Source: Globomyces pollinis-pini
Taxonomy: Eukaryota > Chytridiomycota > Chytridiomycetes > Rhizophydiales > Globomycetaceae
DNA: 23,458 nucleotides
Assembly (NCBI GenBank): GCA_025399215.1
Contig: MU621354.1
Span: 1-23,458, forward strand
Direction of reading: 5' to 3'
Position 1 is the first letter of the stretch; each line of letters begins with the position of its first letter. This document shows positions 1-8,676 of the stretch, one piece after another. The position numbers and the translations under genes were made by a program. A model generated the notes under the pieces. The model worked only from the letters and a program-made list of their open reading frames with translations. It made no database searches and was not told where the DNA came from.

Positions 1-16
1 ATGTATTTGCATGTAG

Positions 17-494
17 GGAGTTCAACCATACGAGCCAGAATCGAATGATGAAATAGGGATTTCACCGAATGATGTTTTGAGTATTGGACATCACTACTAT
101 GATGGTATACCAAATGGATTAATTTATGTTAGGATGGTGCTTTGGACGAAATGTAACGACTGGCACTGAAGGTTTATTCCCGGTAGGATGTACCCAAGCA
201 TATGGAGTTGCGCGACTGGTAGTGATCAACATTGGACATTCTCTAACAACCATGATTGGCTACAATCAAATTGAAGCTGCACAAATCTCATTTCCAAATC
301 TGATAGAGATCCAGTCGTTTACACAATCGCAATTCTCTGCCAGGGCTTTAGCTACTGTGATAGATACCAATTCAACATCTAAGCGAATCTTTGTATGTGG
401 ACCAGTTGGAATGAATTCACGTGCTATGGACTTTTTGGATGAATTGGGACTTGCTGGTGGAGTCACTTTGTTGGGCAATTCAGGTTATAGTTAA
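17..494 (+). CDS. Oxidoreductase with SH3 in NAD-binding domain, C-terminal part (5' end outside window)
   Basis: Only the last two exons lie in the window: 17-104 and 133-494, joined across a 28-nt phase-1 intron (105-132). Bases 14-16 are the tag end of a preceding phase-0 intron, so the gene starts left of the window. The first 88-nt exon and the start of the second encode an SH3 domain (NDEIGISPNDV, YYDGWCFG, GTEGLFPVG). After it comes the distal half of a ferredoxin-reductase-type NAD-binding domain, ending in FVCGPVGM, the usual CGPxxM-like motif. The stop codon overlaps two AATAAA signals (494-503). It is a clear paralogue of the complete gene at 5187-7912, with the same 88-nt exon and the same two intron positions and phases. 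The upstream DOMON, b561 and b5 domains are inferred from that paralogue and not seen here. Confidence 0.85.
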
Positions 495-1116
495 ATAAAT
501 AAATTCTAAAAAATACTTCCATGTCGTGTTGTTTGGATTTTTCTATGGGAGATAGGTAGCATACTCCAAGTCCATGTACACCAGTTTCTATTTAAGTAGC
601 TAAATGTCAAGATCCACACCAGTTAGATGGACGTTTTGCACAATAGCATAGATTCCCAATTGCATAGCAATGGCTGGCGTCTTTAATCAACCTTAACATT
701 GACAGCGAGTTTACCAATGATGCTAAGCGGAACACCATACTTTCATGCTACTACATAAATAAGCTTGATTGAGGGTAGTTGTAGTTTGAGTGACACAGTA
801 CTATTCAGTCTACGGCATTGCGTTTCCAAATCCAATCTCAAAAAACTATGACAAACTTTTATGATAGAGAATCTCATAGCTTTGCAGATTTGAAGCTTCC
901 TAAGTATTGCGAGTCCAGTAAGCTTCCAACGTTATGGCAGTCCAGTAATACTCCAACGAAAAGAGAAATCATAATCAGCATCATGGGCAAGCATTTAGCT
1001 GAATTTAAAGGAACGTCAATTATCTTGGTTTAATGCTACTAACACACAAGTTGGTAGCATTAGAAATCATATTAAAAGGGAAGGAAAACCAAAACGAAAT
1101 GTTCACCAATTGCACC
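495..1116. other. Intergenic region upstream of first F-box/ankyrin gene
   Basis: This stretch holds the 3' end of the oxidoreductase gene and the presumed promoter of the ankyrin gene. A frame open over about 818-1033 has no ATG at its start and no recognisable domain, so I do not call it a gene. Its stop overlaps the ATG at 1033 as TAATG, which I take as chance. A short degenerate tandem repeat lies at 894-958. I see no RNA gene. Confidence 0.6.
894..958. repeat. 27-bp degenerate tandem repeat, about 2.4 copies
   Basis: Two adjacent 27-bp units (894-920 and 921-947) both begin AGCTTCC and both end AGTCCAGTA. A partial third copy (948-958) carries CTCCAACG. The copies differ at several internal bases, so this is an old local duplication. 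It lies upstream of the first ankyrin gene, and I see no function for it. Confidence 0.7.
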
Positions 1117-2964
1117 ATGAACCCTGCGCCTGACGAAAGCAATATTACCAAAGAGAACTTGAATACCCTTCCTTTCGAAGTCAAGCAAATGATCGTTGAT
1201 TACCTTCCCATTAGTTCTTTACTCAACTTCAAATTATGTTCAAAAGACTTCAATTACGACTATCAATATAGCAAAGAGAAGCTGTCTCAACTGTATCGCA
1301 GTAACAAAATTTACAACAATTCTGCTGCCTTCAAAAGTTATCTGCGCTACCACCAGCCAATAGGGGCCGATTTCGAACAGGCAGTGGAAAGAAACAAGGC
1401 AGACATTCTGAAGATTTTGCTAGAAGACAGCAGATCAGTCTCTTTTGATTATAATCAGGCGATCATCGATGCTTCTGAATTTGGATACATTGAAATAGTA
1501 AGGATACTATTAAATGATAAACGAGGGGACCCATCCGCATATGATAATTGTGCTATTAGATTCGCTGCCGAAAATGGGCACACTGAAATTGTAAGAATGC
1601 TGTTAGAAGATGAAAGAGTTGATCCATCTGGAAATAGTAATTATGCCGTCATATACGCTTGTCTGAGGGGACATACTGAAATAGTAAGGCTTCTGTTGGA
1701 AGATGAACGGGTGGACCCATCTGCAAATGATAATGATGCCATCAGATTAGCATCTGAAACTGGGCGAATTGAAATAGGAAGGATGCTGTTAAAAGATGAC
1801 CGAGTGGATCCCTCTGCAGATGCTAATTATGCCATCAGATTCGCTTCTAAAAATGGATATGCTGAAATAGTAAAGATGTTGTTGGAGGATGAACGAGTCG
1901 ACCCTTCTGGAGAATCCAATGATAGCATCAGACTCTCTTCTAAATTTGGGCATACTGAAATAGTTAGGTTGTTGTTAAAAGATGAACGCGTTGACCCCTC
2001 CGCAGATTCTAATTATGCCATCAGACTCTCTTCCAAAAAGGGGCATTCTGAAATAGTAAAAATTCTATTGGACGATGAACGAGTTGATCCCTCGGCAGAT
2101 TCAGATTATGCCATCAGACTGTCTTCGAAATTAGGACATGTTGAAGTAGTAATGATGCTGTTAGAGGATGGTCGGGTGAACCCTTCTGCATGCGATAATT
2201 ATTCCATTCAATGTGCATCTGATAATGGACATAATCAAATAGTAAGGATATTGCTGAATGATAAACGAGTGGATCCCTCAACGCACGATAATAATGTCAT
2301 CAAGCGCGCTTCCGAAAATGGGAATTTTGCCGTTGTAAAGATTCTGCTGGACGATGAACGAGTAGACCCTTCTGCGGATGATAATTATGCCATCAGATTG
2401 GCATCTGAAAATGGACATACCGAAATAGTAAGGATGCTGTTAGAGGATGAACGAGTAGATCCCTCTGCAGATTCCAATCATGCCTTCAGACTCGCTTCTA
2501 AAAATGGACATAGTGACATAGTAAAGATGCTGTTTAACAATGAAAGAGTGGATCCTTCTGCAGAAGCCAATTATAGCATCAGACATTCTTCAAAATATGG
2601 TCATACTGAAATAGTAATGATGACGTTAGACGACGAACGAGTGGACCCCTCTACTCATGCTAATTATCCCATTAGATACTCTTCCAAAAATGGGCATACT
2701 GAAATAGTGAAGCGGCTATTGGGCGATGAACGAGTGGATCCCTCTGCAGATGGTAATTATGCAATCAGATTCTCTTTCAAAAATGGGCACACTGAAATAG
2801 TCAAGCTACTGCTGGATGATAAACGCGTTCAGTTGAAAGCTGCAATGATGGAGGAGGAATTAAATTTGACAGAAGAACCAGTTGCTGTTGTGAGTGAAGT
2901 GGTGATGGAGAATGGATATTACGAGATATTTGATTTCATCCGCAATCTCTCGAAAGAGAGCTAA
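1117..2964 (+). CDS. F-box protein with about 16 ankyrin-like repeats (paralogue 1)
   Basis: A single-exon reading frame of 615 aa from the ATG at 1117. In-frame ATGs also occur at 1033 and 1099, giving up to 643 aa. I prefer 1117 because similarity to the neighbouring paralogue begins there (TMNPAPDES against TMHPPNESE). Near the N-terminus is an F-box (LNTLPFEVKQMIVDYLPISS), which in known proteins binds Skp1 in SCF ubiquitin ligases. A linker of about 35 residues follows, then about 16 helical repeats of 31 residues of the form NYAIRLASENGHTEIVRMLL followed by a DERVDPSAD loop. These are ankyrin-type and should bind protein targets. The C-terminal 40 residues leave the repeat pattern. The likely role is a substrate receptor for ubiquitination. 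The partner is unknown, and nothing in the sequence shows regulation. Confidence 0.85.
   Translation: MNPAPDESNITKENLNTLPFEVKQMIVDYLPISSLLNFKLCSKDFNYDYQYSKEKLSQLYRSNKIYNNSAAFKSYLRYHQPIGADFEQAVERNKADILKILLEDSRSVSFDYNQAIIDASEFGYIEIVRILLNDKRGDPSAYDNCAIRFAAENGHTEIVRMLLEDERVDPSGNSNYAVIYACLRGHTEIVRLLLEDERVDPSANDNDAIRLASETGRIEIGRMLLKDDRVDPSADANYAIRFASKNGYAEIVKMLLEDERVDPSGESNDSIRLSSKFGHTEIVRLLLKDERVDPSADSNYAIRLSSKKGHSEIVKILLDDERVDPSADSDYAIRLSSKLGHVEVVMMLLEDGRVNPSACDNYSIQCASDNGHNQIVRILLNDKRVDPSTHDNNVIKRASENGNFAVVKILLDDERVDPSADDNYAIRLASENGHTEIVRMLLEDERVDPSADSNHAFRLASKNGHSDIVKMLFNNERVDPSAEANYSIRHSSKYGHTEIVMMTLDDERVDPSTHANYPIRYSSKNGHTEIVKRLLGDERVDPSADGNYAIRFSFKNGHTEIVKLLLDDKRVQLKAAMMEEELNLTEEPVAVVSEVVMENGYYEIFDFIRNLSKES
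1366..2838 (+). repeat. 93-bp coding tandem repeat array (ankyrin repeats, paralogue 1)
   Basis: About 16 consecutive units of 93 bp (31 codons). The most constant part encodes DERVDPS and GHTEIV. Positions facing the presumed binding groove (the residues around NYAIR and ASENG) vary from unit to unit. Such arrays gain and lose units by unequal exchange. Confidence 0.85.
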
Positions 2965-3508
2965 ATTTGTTCATACTAGCAATAATATAAATAATAGCTG
3001 TATGAAAATCTAAGGTTGTTTTTTGAATCAGCTGAATCCAATACTTTTACTTCAACTAATTGTTTGTGCAACATGATATAAACTAAGTTGCATAGTGCTC
3101 AATCAATCTGCAGGATATATCAACTCTGTATGTTGTTATGCCCAGGGATTGATTGAAAAACATGACCAATACTAATATCCGAGAGAATCGAAAACGAGAA
3201 GCATTGGGATCTGATTGAATTGAAGGGTTTAACATGACACCTGCCCAGAAGATTTGGATTATGATACTGATACACTTAATATTACAGGTATTAATGACTG
3301 TCTATGATGAGCTTGCAAAAGTGGTTGGAATAACTTCTCGTATCCATCCAGACCTGGTAAACGATGATTGGCCATCCGATACTGAATTCTCTTTCCATGC
3401 AGTTTACTTATACTCCACCATGTCAAGAAGAAACTCCAAATAAAGAAATGTGCACTCAAGGAAGTATGTGAAAAATTCTTGGAACCAAAGAGACTAAACC
3501 ATATTACA
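2965..3508. other. Intergenic region between the two F-box/ankyrin genes
   Basis: This is the presumed 3' UTR of the first ankyrin gene and the promoter of the second. An open frame near 3234-3443 has no recognisable domain, and I leave it out. The frame leading into the second gene is open from about 3386 but has no ATG before 3509. I see no RNA gene or mobile element. Confidence 0.6.
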
Positions 3509-4876
3509 ATGCACCCACCTAACGAGAGCGAGAGTACCGGAAAGAACTTGAATACCCTTCCTTTCGAAATCAAGCAAATGATTGCTGACTACCTTCCTAT
3601 TAGTTCTTTGCTCAACTTCAAATTAAGTTCAAAAGATTTCAATTACGACTATCAATTTAGCAAAGAACAACTAGAGGAACTATACCATAACAAGACAATT
3701 TTCAATAATGCTTCTGTCTTTCAAAGTTATCTGCAATTGAAGGAACCTGTAGTAGCTGATTTTGAAGAGGCAGTCAATAACAACAAAGTAGACATTGTGA
3801 GGATTTTGCTAGAAGATGGCAGATCAGACCCATCCGGAAACTATAATCAGCCTATTCTAGATGCTTCCGAATTTGGGCAAACTGAAATAGTTACGATGCT
3901 GTTAAATGATAAACGAGCAGACCCATCCGCATATGATAATTGTGCTATTAGATTCGCTTCCGAAAATGGGCACACTGAAATTGTAAGAATGCTGTTAGAA
4001 GATGAACGAGTAGATCCATCTGATGATCATAATTATGCCATCAAATACGCTTCTGCATGTCCGAGCGGACATACTGAAATAGTGAAGATGCTTCTAGGTG
4101 ATGAACGAGTGGACCCTTCTGCAAATGATAATTATGCAATCATACGGGCTTCCACGGAGCAGCATCTTGAAACAGTCAAGATACTGTTGAATGATGACAG
4201 GGTGGATCCCTCTGCGAATGAAAATTATGCCATCAGATTCGCATCCGAAAATGCACATACAGAAATAGTGAATCTGTTGTTGGGTGATGAACGAGTGGAT
4301 CCTTCAGCAAATGATAATTACGCAATCCGACTAGCTTCAGAAAATGGACATGTTGAAATAGTTAAAATATTGTTGGCAGATGATCGAGTTGACCCTTCTG
4401 CATATGATAATTATGCGATCGGATTAGCTACTGAAAATGAACATATTGAAGTTGTAAAACTGCTACTTAATGATGAACGAGTTAACCCTGCTGGATATGA
4501 TAATTGTGTAATTAGGTTCGCATTCTATTTTGGACATGTTGAAATAGCAAAGATGTTGTTGGATGATGATCGAGTTGACCCCACTGTATATGATAACTAT
4601 GCCATCAAACTTAGTTCTGAAAATGGGCATAATGAAACAGTAAAGATGCTGTTAAAAGATGAACGAGTCGATCCCTCTGCAGATGAGAATTATGCCATCA
4701 GGTTGGCATCTGAAAATGGACATACTGAAATAGTCAAGATGTTATTGAATGATAGACGGCTTCGAATGAGGTCTGAAACGATCAAGACTTTATTGCAATG
4801 TGGTCTAAATGAGCAAATACATGAAATGCTCAAGGGTAGATTGGATGAAATGAACCAAAAATTGATGATCAACTGA
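3509..4876 (+). CDS. F-box protein with about 11 ankyrin-like repeats (paralogue 2)
   Basis: A single-exon frame of 455 aa. The ATG at 3509 is the first in frame after an upstream stop near 3383. It has the same layout as the upstream gene: a short N-terminus, an F-box (LNTLPFEIKQMIADYLPISS), a linker with the shared NYDYQFSKEQLEELY segment, then about 11 repeats of 31 residues. One repeat (about 4020-4118) carries a two-residue insertion (ACPSGH). The C-terminus ends in a helical non-repeat segment of about 45 residues. An AATAAA lies at 4886-4891, ten bases after the stop. Overall divergence from the first copy is moderate, but one 121-bp block (3902-4022) is about 96 percent identical to 1510-1630. 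The likely role is a substrate adaptor for an SCF-type ubiquitin ligase, inferred from domain content only. Confidence 0.85.
   Translation: MHPPNESESTGKNLNTLPFEIKQMIADYLPISSLLNFKLSSKDFNYDYQFSKEQLEELYHNKTIFNNASVFQSYLQLKEPVVADFEEAVNNNKVDIVRILLEDGRSDPSGNYNQPILDASEFGQTEIVTMLLNDKRADPSAYDNCAIRFASENGHTEIVRMLLEDERVDPSDDHNYAIKYASACPSGHTEIVKMLLGDERVDPSANDNYAIIRASTEQHLETVKILLNDDRVDPSANENYAIRFASENAHTEIVNLLLGDERVDPSANDNYAIRLASENGHVEIVKILLADDRVDPSAYDNYAIGLATENEHIEVVKLLLNDERVNPAGYDNCVIRFAFYFGHVEIAKMLLDDDRVDPTVYDNYAIKLSSENGHNETVKMLLKDERVDPSADENYAIRLASENGHTEIVKMLLNDRRLRMRSETIKTLLQCGLNEQIHEMLKGRLDEMNQKLMIN
3752..4770 (+). repeat. 93-bp coding tandem repeat array (ankyrin repeats, paralogue 2)
   Basis: About 11 units of 93 bp (31 codons) with the same consensus as the array at 1366-2838. 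One unit is 99 bp. The last unit decays from the consensus at NDRRLRMRS. Confidence 0.85.
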
Positions 4877-5186
4877 TACCAGTAAAATAAACTGTAAATA
4901 TTTATATTAAAAGCATTTGATTCCGAAGTCACGATCAATATGTATGAGGTATGCTAAGAGATTCTGTTCCAAGGTATACTTTGTAAATACATCATGAATT
5001 TAATAGCCTATCATAGATAGTAGCATTATACTGTTTAATATTGCCCAATCAACTTTGAAAGATATGACGATTAATTATGGACAAAGAACAGTGTTCTAAA
5101 CAAAAAGCTAGAATGAATAGATATTCAAGAAAGGAAATATTGCAAACAAATGGTTTATTGGATAAGGGTCAAGATCGAAAGGAGAT
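4877..5186. other. Intergenic region between convergent gene ends
   Basis: Only the 3' ends of the second ankyrin gene (+) and the oxidoreductase gene (-) meet here. An open frame at 5077-5310 (+) runs into the antisense strand of the oxidoreductase last exon and has no domain, so it is not called. I see no RNA gene or repeat. Confidence 0.6.
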
Positions 5187-7912
5187 TTATTCTTTCCAGT
5201 TGTCATTGCTGGGAATCCATTCATGTCCCAACTCGTTTAGTATACGACGCACTGCTGTGTTGACCATTGGTGGAGCAGATACGATCACTTGGGGCTCAGC
5301 TGTGTGGTGAGTTAAGACACTTGCAATTTGTTCGGATCGAAGAGTATTAAAGTCAAAGAAATGTAACTCAACTAAATGTGGATACGCGATACGTGCACCA
5401 TTCAGTAACTCATAACCCATAATGTCACCACCAGTTCCAATATCAATCACAATGAGTTTTGTCAAGCCAAATGGTTGTACGTAGTTGACAGGGAAGAACC
5501 CTTCTTGATTGGTTCGTAAATTCACTCCATAACACCATCCTTATTATAAACTACACTAAACACTTACCATCAAAGTAGTGACGCAGCATCTTCACCTTAT
5601 CTCCTGCATTCAAAGCACATTCATCAGCATTTTCTGGAACAAAGTTACGAGTCACCTACAAATGAATCAAGTCACATTATTACCCTCACTGGAACATTGA
5701 TTGTCAAGAATATATTGGTGATAATTTGAAGGCATGAAGTAATACCAGTTCCACCAGAGAAAAAGTAAATAGTATCAGGTAATCCAGGGAAACCCGAGCG
5801 AGTAGGTTCAGGGAATATGGCGTCGCCAATTGGTCCTCGGATTTTGAATTGCCGTTCACCAGCTCTTTCGTGGAACAAGAAGTTAGACATTTTACCATTA
5901 GGTTCAACTGTAACAAAAACTTCAAATGCGTCCATATCACCCGACACTGGAGCATAATATCGACTGATTCTCTCGCCATTTGACAATCTAACTTGGATTT
6001 CTACTGTATGTCCAGGTCGGAACTTCACATTTCGTTGTTGTTTAGGATAAATTGCACAGAATCGGACTAAGAATACTGGCTTGGCACCTTCTGTCAAAAT
6101 TTGGTGTTTGGTAAGTGCATAACGGCGATATTCATTTGTACTAGGGACAATCTCTTCACCATCTAAAGTAATCATTGATGAAGAGTGGTCCTCAATCTTT
6201 CCAACCAGCATATTGGAGAGTTTCTTGATTGCTAATCGACTGTGTCTATAGGATCGACGTGCTCGTTGGATAGCAACACAATCACGTTGGGTGAATGGAA
6301 CAGAGTCATGGGAAGTGGAATGATTCATACTGGTTACACTGGCATTATCATTGTATAAAACACTGCTTGCTCGTCGCTTGGCCTTATTGGATCGTTCAGG
6401 TAAATTTGGTTTTGGAATAAATTCATTTACATCGAATCCAGCTTCATCATAGAATTCATTGGTAATATCTGTTCCCAAAACAGTCTCTAATATTAAACGA
6501 CCACCAGGATGTGAAGTGGACCAAGTTGAAATATCATAGACAAAAGAAGAGTTGGCAACCACAAACATGTTTCTAATATGAATAATATGGAATGTTACCC
6601 ATTCTTTACAGCTTGATCCAGGGTTTCCCATGTATAGGTAATCAGTCGTTTTTCAAAATCAGGTTCATCTGGGAGAATTTCTTGTTTTGCTCTGTGTGCC
6701 TCAGAAGCGTTGACGGGCTTGTATGAGAACACTTTCATTCTAAAATAGATCTCTGCAGCAATAAACGCGATTATCCAAAAAGATCCCGCAATAAAGTAAA
6801 TTACCCATAAAGGATGACCTGGTTTAGATGCAAATGAATAGCACATATCAATTCCGATTCCTAAGATTAATCGTTAACCAATTATAGAACCTATTTGGAA
6901 AATGGATAGGATCATAACACCAAATCCAGCGTAGCGATGAACAAAGCGAGTGATGGATCTCCAGCGATTTGCCGATTCGTTAGATAGAGCAAGAAGGTTG
7001 ATACATCCTAGGGTCATATGCATTAGAGTAATTCCCAAAATAACAAGACCAATCCAAAAGTGGAGATTGTTCAAATGAATTACAGTTGAAGAATAACCAG
7101 TGAATAGGAACGCAAGATTTAGAATTGAACCAGTAACTTGAGCAGATACTTTAACAACCAACCATCCTTGGATAGAGCGAGCATACCTAGCATAGAAGGC
7201 ACCAAACGGGAAAATCACCAACCAAACAACCATTAAACCGACCCCATGAATGATCTTTAAAGTGAATGATCCTGTTTTTGCAGCCAATGCAGAACCAGAG
7301 TTTAGCATAATATCAAATCCACCGCGATGATTCAATTTATGGAGTGTGACAGATCTTATTGGATTCACTTCAAACGCCCATACAAGACTGATGGCCATAT
7401 TTTCTTGTAATACTCTATTAACACCATTGAACGGATCCAACGGTCTTTTGAAAACCACAGCAGTCATTGAGCTATTGGTTTCTGCTTTCTTGTCAATCAG
7501 ATGAAATGGTGCGTCAATCTAAAAGATTTAGTTCATGAGACGGATTTTAAATTACCCCCAAAGTGTATTTACCAATTGATATTCTTTCCGCAATTCGATA
7601 GTCCATTTTGTTTGTTGATGAATTATATTGTGATTTTGCGAAAATGAATTCAGAGTCCAACATTCCTTTGCCAAACCCGATGGACACATAGTTGTTGGTG
7701 ATATTTTCAACAGTATTTGATTGAAACAACATCATTCCATCTAAATAATCTTTGTTGGTGTTATTGTAGTTTTTCGTGATATTCCATAGGAAATGGAAAG
7801 TATAATCTTTTTGATCATACAGTATCACTTCGAAGTTGTATTTTGAAGCATTATCAGCTAATCCAGCTTGAACTACACCTAGAAAAACCAGCAAGATTTC
7901 TAATATTATCAT
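5187..7912 (-). CDS. DOMON / cytochrome b561 / cytochrome b5 / FAD-NAD oxidoreductase with inserted SH3 domain
   Basis: Six exons: 7912-7556, 7518-6891, 6860-6599, 6572-5684, 5655-5568 and 5539-5187. The introns are 37, 30, 26, 28 and 28 nt, and the product is 858 aa. In order: a signal peptide (MIILEILLVFLGVVQAG); a DOMON domain to about residue 175; a cytochrome b561 membrane region in exon 2 with IHGVG, LHFWIG and RFVHRYAG; a further membrane helix in exon 3; a cytochrome b5 domain with HPGG and a second likely haem histidine at RHSRLAIKKL after an insertion of about 60 residues; an FAD domain (RYYAPVSG); and an NAD domain beginning GGTGIT (about 689). An SH3 domain follows at about 713-762 (NADECALNAGD, WCYG, GFFPVNYV), then the rest of the NAD domain ending VSAPPM. 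It probably moves electrons from cytosolic NAD(P)H across a membrane to a haem acceptor. The acceptor and the membrane are not shown by the sequence. Confidence 0.87.
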
Positions 7913-8676
7913 TTATGAGAATGATTTTGTCATCAAATTTTCTTTTTATTGATGAAGGCGAAGTCGAAAGTCAGGGACAAATAAATTAAATTTACTGGGT
8001 AGGTGAAAGAACTGTTTTCCATTGCAGTAAGTAAGTGACTCGCTTTAAGCTTGCCATTGATAGGTTTAGGTTGAATACCATTAGATGTAGTGTTCTCTGT
8101 TTTTTTCTTTTTCGATCCAAGTGGTCACCATTCGGAAGTGGTGCTCGGCGGAACGCTACACAATAGTTAAAGTTGCTTTGCCCAGGCGTAAATTTAATCT
8201 GTTACTGTGAACGTGTCATGAATGATAATGATGTCACACCGTGTGATTCCTCAGATCTTTGGTATTTGAGTTAAACCCAAAATTCAACCAAAAGCGCTTT
8301 CATTTAGTCTTCTAAAAAGTGATTCATTTACTGTTTGAGATACAATGGTCGATTTTGTTGGTTGGATCCCTTCCAGTTTGCCGCTTGAGATTTATTTGGT
8401 GTGTAACTGCTTTTGTAAATGATGGTACTGTACTATTGGTACATAAAATAATACAGGTTTTTCAATATCCTAAAATATATTATAATTCCTAGTCGAACCT
8501 AACGGTAGATAATACTGCAAGAAATGTTAGATCATGAATACATAAGAGATCACATTGGACTTCACTGCTTTGATATAAACTCTGATTTCATTGAAGACCA
8601 CACTATTAGAATAGTAGGAGTCTCAAAAAAACAACATCATGCTTAAAGGGAAGTTTATTCGGCAAAAGTTGTTCTT
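7913..8676. other. Gene-poor region upstream of the oxidoreductase gene
   Basis: This is the presumed promoter side of the oxidoreductase gene (which starts at 7912, reading left). A near-perfect palindrome, TCACAC-C-GTGTGA, lies at 8234-8246. An ATG at 8345 opens a short frame with an F-box-like start (SSLPLEIYL). Splicing a GT-AG stretch of about 58 nt would give only about 28 residues before a stop, so at best it is a degenerate F-box remnant. I recognise no other gene, tRNA or transposon end. Confidence 0.5.
8234..8246. promoter_or_regulatory. 13-bp palindrome, possible regulatory site
   Basis: Two 6-base arms, TCACAC and GTGTGA, surround one base. It lies about 320 bp upstream of the oxidoreductase start. 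A site for a dimeric factor is possible, but short palindromes arise by chance, and I have no second copy to support it. Confidence 0.2.

Noticed and set aside
818..1033. Open frame of 71 codons whose stop overlaps the next ATG (TAATG)
   Set aside because: It has no ATG at its start, no recognisable domain and contains the local 27-bp repeat. Overlapping stop/start coupling is not expected in this kind of genome.
3234..3443. Open frame of 69 codons before the second ankyrin gene with a hydrophobic N-terminus
   Set aside because: No family resemblance, wrong frame to join the F-box gene, and it lies in ordinary intergenic sequence.
5077..5310. Open frame of 77 codons on the plus strand
   Set aside because: Its second half is the antisense of the last oxidoreductase exon, and no domain is visible.
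5704..5979. Open frame of 91 codons on the minus strand inside the oxidoreductase gene
   Set aside because: It is a shifted frame of exon 4. The true frame carries the FAD and NAD motifs.
8345..8497. Short possible gene beginning MVDFVGWIPSSLPLEIYL
   Set aside because: The start resembles an F-box, but even with a plausible intron the frame stops after about 28 residues. At most it is a remnant.
7913..8676. Possible tRNA or small RNA in the gene-poor stretch
   Set aside because: I found no T-arm consensus or cloverleaf, and no other RNA signature.
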